A DNA stretch of 64,000 nt from Rhizophagus irregularis (GCF_026210795.1 NC_089446.1:2075001-2139000); one strand, 5' to 3'; positions 46,825-59,310 are shown, counted from the first letter of the stretch. Notes: generated by a model not told the origin, from the letters alone. Translations and numbers: made by a program.

Positions 46825-49625
46825 TAGTTAGGTGGCATATTAAAGAAAAATAATAAACGTTTAATTTCCTAATTATTAGATGTGTTATGATGTAGTATGG
46901 ATAATTTACTTTTCACAACACCAAAATTTTATAATCTTTGGATCTATTTTCCCGTTACTTATAAATTTTTCCGAAAAATTTTGCAAGAATCAAAATCAAT
47001 GTCCGTTCTTATAGTGTGGAAAAATGTGAGGTAAAAATGGTTGTTACAGATATCTATTTATTCTCTAATTTTTAATTAATCAAATGTATGTCATTTGAAT
47101 TTATATTCAAGATCACTTTGACGACTATCTTAAACGAAGGAAGAAGTTCAATATAACATCAGGTACTTACGATGTTCAGTTAATCTAATATTATTAATTA
47201 AAAATCTATATCTAGTTCTTATTTGCGAGATAATAATATGATCAAATAAAAATTGATGGTGAATTAGAGGCTGAAAAATAATATTGATCTGCCCTCTTAT
47301 CTAATTTTATTAATTTTTTCTCTAATTAAATATAATAGTGCAAGTTTATTAAAACCTACAGCGATAACTGTATGTCCGATTGGCTTGAGTCATTAGATTA
47401 TACATGTTTGGACATTGTAATAATCCAATTGACGAAGTCTTTATTATAACGACATTCTTTTAAAAATTTTCATATCGATATGGATCCCGACATATCGTTA
47501 TAACGGGTCTGATTGAAAGGTATATGCTCTTGAATTTTGGAATTGATGACATGATTAAATATAGTGATTTGGTAATTTTCTTTGATATTTGTTTATTATT
47601 AATTATACATATCATTTAATAAACTTGGTGAAATAATAATATATATTTAGTAGTGAAAATATTATGTACCTTGATTATTTAGGACGTCAATGTAATTATT
47701 AATATTCTCTCTTTTTTTCTTACTATTTAGAAGTCTAATACATATAAAACAAGAGGTAGAGAGAACAGGAAGTTTTTTTGGCGTTAAAGAATATTCAAGA
47801 GGTAAGACGATGCTAGTATTTTTTTTTAAAAAAAAAATTTAATATCGGTATGACGTAAAAGAAAATCATTTATTAACTATATATTACTATTCAAATAACG
47901 TATAATTTATTGCATACATGAATATTAATAGTAATTCTTTAAAAGCTGTAGAACGTATTGTAATCCCTTTGATCTTTCGAACATAAAGAGAATTCTTAGC
48001 TAAAAAGGTACAATTTTTATTTAATTCCGCGCCTTGTTGAAAGCTTACATGTTTATATTCATTTTATTGATAATAAATATTTTACTCTATATTGTATTTT
48101 ATATTTTACTAAACCTCTTTTAGACAAGTTTAAATGAAGGCAGTCACACGAACGGATAATGAAGTCCGTTTTTTTTTATATATTTGGACCGGAGCAATTT
48201 GTAAACTTTTTTTTTAATAAATTTCTTTAATGTATTGCCAAATTTGCATTTTTAACTCACTATTTTAAGTGGAAAATTCTTTCAGTAAAAAAGATAAGAT
48301 TGATATAAAATTTAAATATAATAATGTACGTATAATAATATAATAATATACATATAATAATATATATAATATATATTTCAATGAATCTTATTAAATGAGA
48401 AATGATTAGGGAGAGCCAAATAGTAACATGTGATGGTTTATTTATTTTCTTGTGTGTTCCATATTTATATATTTGATTGTTCTTAAATTGATTGTTGCTC
48501 AGTTTTTTTTTTTTTTTTTTTGAAAAAAAAAAATTAAAGGAATATTGTGATCTTTTAATTTTTTGATCAAAATTGTTAATAAATATCAAATTTAAAAATT
48601 AAAACATCAATATTAGGAAAAAAAAAATGTATTGTTATGTTTTAAAGTTTGCTGATGGAGTTTACAGTTAAAAATATTCCGTTAATAAGATAACGTAATG
48701 CCGAATATGTAACAGGTCGGGAATTAAGAAATACTGTACAGTATCTACAGATTTCCCGTTGGCGGTAAAAAATATAAACCACATAACACCAATTACTGTA
48801 ATTAATTATATATATTTTTTTTTTCCTCAAAAAAATTAAAAAATAACCTTACTTGAATTTTAAGAGGAATAGAAGTTTTATTTGTTACGCTAAATGATAT
48901 AATTGCATAAATAAAGGAGATTCATTAGTTACTTCAGTTCCTCAGACTGTGCGTACATTGTACATATGTCAATTACCAGTTAAAAATATTTGTTATATTT
49001 AATTTCAGGTAATGAAACAAGTTTAACGGATTTGTCCGTAAAAGTGAATTCGGGGAGCGTTTTAATTCTCTCCTTTATTTTTTTATCTTTCATTTTTTTT
49101 ATTTTTTTTTATTTTATTTTTTTTGAAAAAAAAAAGTGTTCCCTTTCAACTTATGTGATTAATTAAATACACATGCAACTTCATGCATATATTGTTTTTG
49201 ATATTGTTCTTGCCTCTACAGTTCTACCAGTAAAAACCACCACCTTGATTAAAGTTGAACCAGTTAATTTTTATTATTTTACATATATATACATATATTC
49301 ATACATATGAAAAAACAAGTTTAAAACTTGATTACTATAAACCAGTTAAACTTTCAAAGATTTATTTTTTTCTTTTAAAAAACCTCATATAGCATACAAG
49401 GGAATTAAAATCGGAGCTAGTAGTCCGTTTTTTTTTTCTACTTAAATAAAAAAAAATATATATATATAAATAGATATAATTTTTTTTTTTTAAAAAAAAA
49501 AAAAGAAAAAAAAACAGAAAAATTTTTTAAAATTTTTTAAAAATTAGAAACCTAAAAAAAAAATTTTCAAATCGACGTAATACGTATATATATATTATAT
49601 TATATATATACATATATATGTTTAT
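46825..49625. other. intergenic, poly-T/poly-A rich
   Basis: No supported gene. T-run/A-run tracts lie near 47820 and 48502-48533, and at 49480-49504 just before the second HMG gene. The minus frames at 48260-48589 and 48642-48830 are translated AT-repeats. Confidence 0.5.
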
Positions 49626-49976
49626 ATGTTAAAAATGAGTGTTATGGAAAGGAACCGTTTAATCCAACAATATGAATTATTTTTGACTATGATTCTCGAA
49701 GATAGACAGCAGGTTTTTCCCCTACCAATTAGAGATGTTGGTACCATGATGAAACGTTTAAGTTATGTTAATCGAAGAAGTCCCAGAAATAAAAGTGTAA
49801 CCGGACGTGGAATTTTGAAGTATTTTGTATCTTTAACATTACGAGATCGTAACGTTCATTCTTCCGTTATCGGGTTGACCACGGATTCTTTATGGAAAAG
49901 CGCTACATCACACGAAAGAGCGGAATACGTAATCATGTCGAAAGATTTGAATAAAAGAATGATGCGATTTAAATGA
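49626..49976 (+). CDS. HMG-box (MATA_HMG-like) protein
   Basis: 116 residues from ATG at 49626 (a second ATG, three codons on, may be the true start). The core MMKRLSYVNRRSPRNKSVTG, then RGILKYFVSL, and the third-helix-like LTTDSLWKSATSHERAEYVI match the gene at 25.9 kb. The LWKSAT-x-x-ER-x-x-Y pattern is the HMG-box end. Small, basic and probably nuclear. The promoter side contains a T12/A13 dyad tract at 49480-49504 and AT microsatellites up to the start. A DNA-bending role is inferred from the family; targets are unknown. Confidence 0.65.
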   Translation: MLKMSVMERNRLIQQYELFLTMILEDRQQVFPLPIRDVGTMMKRLSYVNRRSPRNKSVTGRGILKYFVSLTLRDRNVHSSVIGLTTDSLWKSATSHERAEYVIMSKDLNKRMMRFK

Positions 49977-52900
49977 GAAATTCTTTCTCATGAAATATTT
50001 TCAGAAAAAAATTTTCTAACGAGTTGTAAGAGTTGTAAGAATGTTATACGTAACATCCTTATTAATTAAAGAAAGAAAATGAATTTTGAATCGACATTTT
50101 CGAAATTCGAACTAACTAAACGAAACGAGAAATATTATTCTTTTTATTTTTGTTTTTTTCTTTCAAGGGGGGGGGGGATTTTTTTAAATATATAAATAAA
50201 ATCGATTATATATTTTCAATAACTTTCAAATTTTACAATGCAAACAATATTTTACAATTATTACAATCCACGTATATTGTTTTTTCTAATATGCCACTTA
50301 ACGTTTTTTAGATTTTTTTAGACGACAATAAGACAACAATGTAAACAAGGAATTATTAATTCACGTGATTACAGTTTACCTAATGCTTGACTATGAATAA
50401 ATTAATCTAATTTCACGTTTTATTCATTTAATCAAAAACGAATATAAAATAATTGGATTAGGCGTAATTTGGGAACAATCCCTAATTAATTATATTCATT
50501 CACAAGCCCTCCTTTTTTTTCGAAATGTGAATATTTCCTTGTAATATTTCACACAATATTAGATTCTCATAAATTGTTTATGGGTTAAACCGAAAAAGAA
50601 CATTCGATATATTTAGGGCGTAATTGACGACGAAAAAGAAAACGAAAAGGTAGAAATTTTTTTTTTTAATTACATTTTTTATTATGATCTTTCTTAACTT
50701 TACAATACTCATTTTTCATATTATTGTATTTCTAGCTTTCATCTGATGTTTGAAAATTGAGAACCTTAACTCGATATATCTTATTTGTATAATTGTATTA
50801 GAAGAAAGGTAGAAACAGAATATCATTTCCATATACCGAACTTTTATTAGATTTAACGATAATGTATAGTAGGTAAATGAAAATTTACTTAATATAATGA
50901 TACCGATTCTAAACATAGAATAATGATACTAAACAAAGAGATAATCATCAGCTTTGTTCCCTGATCTCTTAAAAAGTACTTCCCCATTTTTAGTATTTCT
51001 TCTCACTAATCATAATTCTTCCATAAAGATCGAAATTTAGGCTTTTTCATCATCAAGTTCACGAAAAGATTGGGCACTGGGTGGGTTGGATGACACAAAG
51101 AGGTGTACTACCTGATTATTCACTTATATACACTCACTTTACCGAATACAAATACTTTTTATTTTAATTTTTATAATTCGAAAGATACATATATAATAGT
51201 TTTATGCGTACCGAAGCTTTACATAAATTCAAGTGAGTGTACAACGCCCTCTAATAATAATAATTGCCTGCGAACTACCTCCTTGCCGACTTTTCATGAA
51301 ACATACTATTGTACCCGCAAAGTTACGAAGTGGAGAGTAAAATAGGAATAAGAAAAGATAATAACTGATCTATAAAGATCCGAATTTTTCTTTTGTTTTC
51401 GTAAAGAAGATTTAACCACACGTATGTGCAGAACGATACTACTGTCACTTTAAATCTTCTTAATTCTTATTAATCAAATGATTGAACGCTAACAAGAATC
51501 TTTTTGTTTTCACTAATAAAAATAGGGAATTATGAAAGAATTTAAGACGCGCTAACTAATCAGCCAATCTTGGGACAACCATTAAATTTTCCGTTAACGC
51601 TAACTATAATAGTACATCTAAATAGTCATTGTCTCTATATTTTAGTAATATTAATATACCTTTAATAGAAGATAATGAGATCCAACAATAATCAAGGAGT
51701 GTGCACGATGCTATAATGTAAGAATTATCCAAACTTAATAAAAAATAATTATTAAAAGATGTATAAACTGTTAAAAAGCACGACAAAATCCGACAAAACC
51801 ACTTTCATTATAAAATAATTGACCCATTTAAAATTCTGCCACGAAAGTTCGAATAAATGTACGGCCAGTAAAATTTTAAAAAAATCTATGAATCTATGAT
51901 GGTCATTTTCAAAAATTTTTTGGTCGGGATCACGTGGACGCAGCACGTGACCAGGATTAACAAATTAAATACTTCAAAAACATACACTTGGTCATCCTTG
52001 TTTTACTAATAGATTTTCTTTTTTTGGTTAGTTCTGTTCTTTTTTTTAGTTCGTAAACTTGATCAATCGAAGAGTGAGGTCCTGCGCGTCGGGTTGTTTA
52101 TCAATGATCTGGCTCTTAGATAGTCCCTTGGTTTTACCATGTACTATTCATGTACTACCACTCTTTAAAAATAAAATAAATAAAAAATTACCATATGTTT
52201 CTGCTTTTGTCCAAACTCGATAATTCCTAAATGTTGGATATTTTGCACATGATTCAAAAATTTTATATCCTGATTCTACAGACTTTGGTCAAACTTTTAA
52301 AACTTTGGTAATAAGATTATGACAAGAGCTGCCATGATTCATCGGCGCTATGATATCCTTTGTATAATATTAGTATTATTTTTCGGGAAAAAAACCCTAA
52401 TGTTTCCCTCCCATCCTTCCCATGAAATAAATGGGTAATCAATCCCCTGGAGTGTGTCACTCATTAAATATTAACTATTTTAAACTAAATTAGTAATTTC
52501 CCGGCTATCTGTATGAGGCTGGGAAATAAGTAAACGAAGATTCCCGGTCATTTATAAACTCAGCTAATCACTCGCAATTTTTAAAAATTAGTATAAAAGT
52601 GATCCTGAGTGACACTTAGTGCGACAGGGGATTATTAATTTTATTTTTTTAAATTGATGGAATTAAAGAGTTATCCTAAATTAAAATCGAAAATTCGCCG
52701 CATGAAACTCAGTTGATCATTCGTCAATGATAATGAGAATGTTGAGTTACACCAATCCTACTTTAGTTAAACTCCTGGTGTAATTATATAAATATGGGTA
52801 AGGAGATGAAAATTCGTTCAAGTTCTCTCATTCATTTTTAATCGCCGTAATACCGTGAAAATAATAATTAAGCATTATATATATATAATATATATAAATA

Positions 52901-52981
52901 TATATATAACAAATTACATCAAATCTAAACCAAGTTATAAAGTTTATTAGACTCAATTTTTGCGTATAAGAAAAAAAGAAA
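49977..52981. other. intergenic, no supported gene
   Basis: Contains an unusual G11 homopolymer at 50167-50177 and AT microsatellites at about 52878-52910 just upstream of the next F-box gene. Several short frames (50716-50916, 51103-51345, 51604-51946) lack any recognisable feature. Confidence 0.5.
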
Positions 52982-54439
52982 ATGTCTAAATTCGATAAAG
53001 ATACTCTTTTCTTGTTATTTGAAGAACTACAAGATGATTCAAAATCGCTCTTTTCATGTTTAATGGTTAATAGACTTTGGTGCGAAACTGCAATCCCAAT
53101 ATTATGGAGGAATCCTTGGAGTTATGGTATTAATTATGGTAACAAAAACTATTTGTTCATCATTATTGCTTATTCTTTATCTGATAATGATAAAAATATT
53201 CTAACGAGGCGAGGAATTCAATTACCTCCAATTTCACATCAATCACTTTTATTTGATTATTTGTCTTTCTGCAGAAGTTTTAATGTGAACATTATTAATA
53301 ATATAATTTCTACTAGAACTACTTCAACTTTTAATCAAGTACTTTTACGACAAGCATTTTATAATCTTTTAATGATAAAAAGTTCGGGGTTGAAATTTTT
53401 GGATATGGTATCAATTAATCAACAAATATTTTATCTTTCGGGAGCGTTTCATTTTGAATCACTTTGTGAATTAAAATGTGAAACATCAACTGATTCATCA
53501 TACTTTTTTGAATTAGCGCAGATCTGTCAAAATATACAAAGAATCATAATTAATAATACGAAATCAAATGCTAATGATGGAATTGTTCGATTAATTGAAA
53601 TTCAGGAGAATTTAAAATATTTTGAGTGGAAGGATAATATAGATGATGATTTAACATTCGACCTTGATGAGAAATTTTTTCTTGTATTAGAAAAAAAAGC
53701 GAATTCTCTTAAGCATTTAATAGTAACTTTTAAACTTACTGATTATTATGAACACTTACAAAGTATATTACCAAAACTTAACAAATTGAAAACATTGAAA
53801 ATAGATAATATTCTTTTACATAATGAAGAACAATTAAAAATGTCAATATATCATGATCTTGAAATTTTTAATACGGATTACATTAAAATCGACACAGCTG
53901 CTAGTGTAATTAAAAATAGTGGAGGTCATATTAGAAAAATCTTATTAAAATATTCTTATTATTATTATGAAGATGAAGATGAAGATAATTTTGATGAAGA
54001 TTTTATTATCCTTATTCGTTCAATTTATGAAAATTGTCCTTTAATTGAATATTTATCAATTCCATTTTCAGCATCAAAGGAACGTTTCATTGAATTTGAA
54101 AATTTATTAATACGTTGTCAAAAATTAAAATCAATATTATTAATTTCATCAAGATATGGGAGAAAATTGGAAAATGGGGATGAAATATTAAAAATTTTAA
54201 TTAGATCTTCTTCAAAAAATTTAAGAGAATTTAGATTTTTTGATTCTATTAAATTTTCTTTAGAAGATTTGAAAACATTTTTTGAAAAATGGAAAGGTCG
54301 ACCCGCAATTTCTATAATTACTTCTAATCTTATTTATAGGAGGACCGATTATACAAATCTTATCAATAAATATAAAAATGATGGCGTGATTAAAGAATTT
54401 AAGTATGATATAAATCTTAATATTTTTTATGATAATTAA
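52982..54439 (+). CDS. F-box / LRR-like protein
   Basis: 485 residues, intronless. The F-box is at 1-45 (MSKFDKDTLFLLFEEL, SLFSCLMVNRLWCETAIPIL). It is followed by LRR-type strands (LKFLDMVSI, LCELKCETS, NIQRIIINN, LKHLIVTF, LKTLKIDNI) and a C-terminal block FSLEDLKTFFEKWKGRPAIS that all family members here share. An Asp/Glu-rich run (EDEDEDNFDEDF) sits near residue 325-336. It probably confers substrate choice on an SCF ubiquitin ligase. Its closest relative in the window is the minus-strand gene at 60.4 kb (same length, about 55-60% alike by eye); the pair at 33-37 kb is more distant. AT-dinucleotide repeats lie 70-110 bp upstream. Confidence 0.85.
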   Translation: MSKFDKDTLFLLFEELQDDSKSLFSCLMVNRLWCETAIPILWRNPWSYGINYGNKNYLFIIIAYSLSDNDKNILTRRGIQLPPISHQSLLFDYLSFCRSFNVNIINNIISTRTTSTFNQVLLRQAFYNLLMIKSSGLKFLDMVSINQQIFYLSGAFHFESLCELKCETSTDSSYFFELAQICQNIQRIIINNTKSNANDGIVRLIEIQENLKYFEWKDNIDDDLTFDLDEKFFLVLEKKANSLKHLIVTFKLTDYYEHLQSILPKLNKLKTLKIDNILLHNEEQLKMSIYHDLEIFNTDYIKIDTAASVIKNSGGHIRKILLKYSYYYYEDEDEDNFDEDFIILIRSIYENCPLIEYLSIPFSASKERFIEFENLLIRCQKLKSILLISSRYGRKLENGDEILKILIRSSSKNLREFRFFDSIKFSLEDLKTFFEKWKGRPAISIITSNLIYRRTDYTNLINKYKNDGVIKEFKYDINLNIFYDN

Positions 54440-54808
54440 TTAGGCAAATGTTTAAATAATTAGTGAAATAGTTTTTGTAAAAGTTCATGTAGTGGGATAA
54501 GTTCAATTTAATAAATTCAAGAAAATTTTTCTTAAATATAAAAGCAAAAAATATAATATAATTTATTACTTTATTTTACTAATTGAATCTTTATATTCTT
54601 CTCGGTTAAAATACCTTCGTAGAGCTGCATACATTACCCCGAATTTTATTCAAGGAAAGCTAAGTTAGATTGAATGAATACTAAGTAAGGAAGGAATTAA
54701 TAACTTGGCCAAAATTAGCACCCAAAATATCAAAATTTGTACGAGGATCGGTTCCCGTGTGTTAAAAAGTTTTAGTTAGAAGCAGGTGTCAAGTAACATA
54801 ATAATTTA
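54440..54808. other. intergenic 3' flank of F-box gene
   Basis: No features supported. Confidence 0.4.
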
Positions 54809-54882
54809 TTATTGCACGGGCGTGCTTATTAATGGTATGATGTGGCACCCAGTGCCACATCTCATAAGCACCCGTGCGATAA
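54809..54882. repeat. 74-bp near-perfect hairpin
   Basis: The outer arm TTATTGCACGGGCGTGCTTA pairs with the far end ATAAGCACCCGTGCGATAA, and an inner arm ATGTGGCAC pairs with GTGCCACAT around CCA. It stands out as GC-rich in AT-rich DNA. It could be a tiny MITE or the stem of a structured RNA; no target duplication is clear. Confidence 0.75.
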
Positions 54883-55145
54883 CATTAAAGAATTTTTTTA
54901 TTTTAATTCAAAAAAATTTTGTATTTAGATTATAAATATTAATACATTTGAAACGAAAGCCTTTCAAACAAGAGGTAATATTGCACAATATTCACGAAAT
55001 CCATTTGATATAATTAATTGCCTTATAGGAAATTTGATTTAATTTTCCTTAAATTAATTGTTATGTAGCCTTCCAATAAAAAATTGTCAAAATAAAATGA
55101 ATAAAAATTTGCATGGTTGTTAAAATAATATTTGAATTATTATAT

Positions 55146-55439
55146 GGGTTTTGTTTTTTATCTCACCTGCGTTATGTCGCACCCCTATAATATGTTACAT
55201 ATAAAAGTCAAAAATGACATTCTAAATCCTTTTTGATATATTAAGAAAACTTGTAGAACGGTCAAAAATACGTATAGTATAAGGTTTCTTATAGTACATA
55301 AGGTCTCACGCAAGGATTTTTTAAAAAATGGGAAATCTTAACGAAGTCATGTGATAAAAATGATCGACATAATTAATATATAAAAATTACCAAAAAAGGG
55401 AGATGCGACATATTGCAGGTGCGAAAAAAACACATTCCC
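55146..55439. mobile_element. ~294-bp MITE with GGG...CCC ends
   Basis: Left end GGGTTTTGTTTTTTATCTCA and right end (reversed) GGGAATGTGTTTTTTTCGCA continue as CACCTGC-GTTATGTCGCA and CACCTGC-AATATGTCGCA. The flanks TTATTATAT and TTATTATTA agree in 7 of 9 bases, a weak 9-bp target duplication. No coding capacity. Similar terminal GGG to the element at 59.3 kb. Confidence 0.6.
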
Positions 55440-55598
55440 TTATTATTAATATATTAATAATTACAAAATGAAAATATTGAGCACAAATTATAATCACATT
55501 ATTTCAATAATAAAAATTGTTAAAAATCACCATAACTTTCTTGTTAGTTATTACCTAAGGTATAAATTTAAAAATAAAATATATAGCAAAAATATATT

Positions 55599-56602
55599 AG
55601 AAGACTCAAGTACTCCCCCATGTCTACTATCAACTGACATTAATGATATATTATGAGTGATTAAACTCATGCAGAGGTATTGTCATATTGATAATAAGAC
55701 AGGAGAATAACTGAAGCACTCTAGGTGCACAAATCCCTTATACATCCCAGCTTAGTCATTTCCACTTACCAAAATAATAAAAAAATAGAAATTTTCCAAG
55801 CCTTTTGAATGTTAAGAAGATATAACCACTTTTACATAAATCATAGAATCTAAAAATAGAATATATGGTAAAAAATATATTAGAAGACTCGAGTACTCTA
55901 AGTAAGCTTTGTAGAAAAGACAGATTCAAGCCCCCATGCCTGCTATCAATTGACATTAACGATATATCGTGAGTGATCAAACTCGTGCAGAGGTACTGTC
56001 ATATTGATAATAAGACATGAGACCCACCACCAAAGGGAAGGGCCCCACATACAGAAGTCTGCGATATAGCTTGAGATATTATTATTTTTCTCATTAAGGT
56101 AACCAGACTTCTAGAAGAGGAGGATAACCGAAGCACTCTAGGTGCACAAATCCCTTATACATCCCAGCTTAGTCATTTCCACTTACCAAAATAATAAAAA
56201 TAGAAATTTCTGAGGCTTTGAAGGTTAAAACTTTTACATAAATCATGAAATCTAAAAAATAAAACATATGATAAAAATGTTAGAAGACTCGAGTACTCTA
56301 AGTAAGCTTTGTAGAAAAGACAGATTCAAGCCCCCATGCCTACTATCAACTGACATTAACGATATATCGTGAGTGACCAAACTCGTGCAGAGGTACTGTC
56401 ATATTGATAATAAGACATGAGACCCACCACCAAAGGGAAGGGCCCCACATACAGAAGTCTGCGACATAGCTTGAGATATTATTATTATTTTTCTCATTAA
56501 GGTAACCAGACTTCTAGAAGAGGAGGATAACCGAAGCACTCTAGGTGCACAAATCCCTTATACATCCCAGCTTAGTCATTTCCACTTACCAAAATAATAA
56601 AA
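55599..56602. repeat. three partial tandem copies, ~283-400 bp unit
   Basis: AGAAGACTC starts the copies at 55599, 55882 and 56282. The first lacks an internal block of about 120 bp, including GGGAAGGGCCCCACATACAG. All share CTCTAGGTGCACAAATCCCT and CAGCTTAGTCATTTCCACTT at their 3' part. Inside, AGAAGTCTG and CAGACTTCT face each other about 60 bp apart and could form a stem. The 55468-55656 and 55756-55980 open frames fall inside it and are not genes. Confidence 0.85.
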
Positions 56603-56735
56603 TCCCAAGAAATTTATTAATGTTTAAGTAGAAATCTTCCTAATAAATAAAAATATTAGTTATAATAAATAGAAAATGATGAATATTACGAATATTACCG
56701 AAAAAGAATAAAATTTTGGTAAAAGAAATAAAAAA

Positions 56736-56990
56736 TTTCGGTTTTTAAAAACCGAAAAATAATAAGAAAAAAAGTAAAATTTCGGTTTAAAACCGAAAAA
56801 GAAATAAAGAAAAAGAAATAAAAAAAAATAATAAAATTTCGGTTTTAAAACCGAAAAAGAAATAAAAATTTAGAAATAAAGAAAAATAATAATATCGGTT
56901 TTAAAAACCGAAAAAGAAATAAAAAAAAATAAAAATATCGGTTTTAAAAACCGAAAGGATAAAAAAGAATAAAAATTTCGAACCGAAAAA
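56736..56990. repeat. array of TTCGGTTTTAAAACCGAA palindromes
   Basis: Palindromic cores at 56736-56757, 56781-56797, 56838-56855, 56895-56911 and 56939-56955, plus a shortened one near 56976-56987, separated by A-rich AAGAAATAAA spacers. The spacing is 40-57 bp. Confidence 0.85.
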
Positions 56991-57484
56991 GAAATATTAA
57001 AGAAAAAAAAGTAGCAAATATTTGTATTTAAGAAAATAATATTTGAAGACTAAAAGTTTCGAAAACTAAAAAGTCTAATGAGAAAAAAAAGCGATTTTAT
57101 AGATAATTTCTCTCATGGGAAAATCATTAAAATCATATACTTGTGATTAGTATGATGTAAGGTTGTTTACGCGCCATATCGTTACGCGTATGTTGATCAC
57201 GTTGGTCAATATTACTCACTCTTAAAATTATAGATGATTTCGTTGAGGAAATAAGATCAGTGATTCCCAATAATCATATCAATCATATCTAAAATTATAA
57301 AAATTTAATTTCAGCTGTTTTAAACATTACTAGTCCTGTTCCGCACTTTATCTAACAGAACGTTAACTTTTAATAAAAATTATACACTTAATACGTCAAT
57401 AATATATAATGTAAATTAGAATTACTAGTCCGTCTACGATTTGTCTTTTGTCATTTCTTGCTACTATTTTTCTTCGTTTTCTTT

Positions 57485-58090
57485 TACTAAAAATTTCTTA
57501 TACTCTGTTATTAACCTCAATTTAGCTGATGATATCCCTTCATTTCGCGCAAATCACTTTCTATTTGATTATTAATCTTTTTGCAAGAGTGGACAATATA
57601 ACAATTGTTGGAGATTTTCAGTTTATGATCAATTTCTTTTACAACAAGAATTTATAAACTCTTAATGAGAAAATGTTCAGAATTGAAGTATTTGAATATG
57701 ATATCACATAGACACCAAATAATTTATTTTCTAGGAGCGGTCCATCTTGAATCACTTTGTGAATTCATCAACTGATCCTTCATACTTGCGTATATCTGCA
57801 GAAATATAAAGTGACGGAATTGTTAAATTAACTGAAACTCAGAAGAATTTAAATTTTGGGTGGATGGGTGAATGATAATGAGTCATGATGAAAGACAGTT
57901 TCTTGCATTAGCAAAAATACAGTCATTTAATAACAACCTTTTTTTATATTGATTTTTAGGCACTTTCAACTAAAACCATTACTGTAAATTGTTGAAATTT
58001 ATTTAGAAGAAAAGGAACTAAAAACTGTGATCTTGAAATTTTTACATTGAAATTGACGCAGCTGCTTGTATTATTAGGAATGGGGAGTCA
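57485..58090 (+). pseudogene. decayed F-box gene
   Basis: Lines up with the F-box genes at 53.0 and 60.4 kb from their residue ~50 onward: KNFLYSVINLNLADDI matches NSLYSVITSYLSEDI, then FLFDY-stop-SFCKS, and VYDQFLLQQEFINS matches LYNQFLLQQEIYKLL. Stops and frameshifts are frequent, and the F-box itself is not recognisable. Similarity fades after about 58090. Confidence 0.75.
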
Positions 58091-58130
58091 TAATAGCATG
58101 AATTATGAATAGCATGAACTACACTCCCCA

Positions 58131-58215
58131 AAAAAAAGCTCGAACACGTGACATTCAGAATTCAGCCAATAATATCACCACTTCTAGATACCAACATCGC
58201 CTCCTTCGGGTCGCG
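58131..58215 (-). ncRNA. tRNA-like / SINE-like Pol III element, doubtful
   Basis: Read on the minus strand, GTCACGTGTTCGAGC resembles a tRNA T-arm (box B GTTCGANNC) and is followed at once by a T8 run that could end Pol III transcription. Upstream GGTATCTAGAAGTGG is a weak box A. The arms do not fold into a clean cloverleaf by eye, so a functional tRNA is unlikely. A tRNA-derived SINE relic or chance are both possible. Confidence 0.2.
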
Positions 58216-59310
58216 GTTTGGTTTGTAGTGTTAGAATTGCTTTGGCGGAATTTTTTTGTTTTGACCTTATAATTTGTTCTGCAACCTCGTACATTCGGTG
58301 TTATAAAAATAAAAATAAAAATATTACCTAAACCAACATACCTAATACTAACTCTAATCTAGTTCTAGTGATCAAATAATGGGTGACAATTAGCACTAAA
58401 AAATTCTAGTCCAGTGAATGTGTGACAAATATTTCACTATAATCATGTGCTTGTGATTTTCTGCCTAACATTTTACACATTATATCTACATTTAAATTAT
58501 CATACGAAAATAATTGTAAATTAATTCAGACGATCATCTAATTTATAAATTCATTTGGAAAAAAAACTAGGCGAATTAGCTGGAGCGAGTTTCTTGACAA
58601 AAATATTATTCTGAAATACTATTAAAATTATAAATAACGTCGTATATTTTATTCTTTTTTTTGTCTCATGTTTTTTTAACATATCAACTATATTATTACC
58701 AATAATAAATATTCTTTTTATCCAAATTAGCGTTAATAAATTTTTATTTCGTTTTCTCTTTTCTCCTTTTTTAAATTTTAAGTATTTACATTTTATATTC
58801 ACTCACTCCACAATAATTTCAAAATTAAACAATTCTTTTCCTTTTTTATTAAAAAAAAATTAGTTGGCTAGAGTATTCGATCGGCCATTGGCGAGAAATG
58901 TGAGCAATTTTTATGATCGAATATTCGAATTATTAATGCAATTTATGTGTAAACTCATCAGCGAAAACTGCTCGTAAAATTTTTGGATGCTTTGTTTAAG
59001 ACTTCCCATATATCAAATTACCAATTATCTAATGCAAATTTTTCTCTGAAGTTCTTTACTAGTTTTTATAACGCGTAATATGTAAATAGTATCACTTTAT
59101 TTATAATATTATCATTTACGTGATTTAACCTGATAATGTTTTAGAATATAGATACTTGATTTTACATCATTGTTAGAATAACATGCAAAATTACTGCAAA
59201 ATTATTTATTTATTTGAAAGTTTGATAAATAAAGTTTTGGTAAAATCATCAAAAGAAATAACCAATTTTTAGAAAAATTCATTATTTCCAACTCAAACTA
59301 TTATAAATTC
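58216..59310. other. intergenic, no supported gene
   Basis: AT-rich; the minus frame at 58551-58802 is Lys/Ile-rich and unsupported. Confidence 0.45.

Noticed and set aside
48260-48830. Two minus open frames of 109 and 62 codons
   Set aside because: Mostly translated A/T homopolymers and AT microsatellite (runs of Lys, Ile, Tyr).
55882-56602. tRNA-like GATTCAAGCCCCC (box B) in the tandem unit
   Set aside because: No matching box A at the right distance and no cloverleaf; kept as an unclassified repeat.
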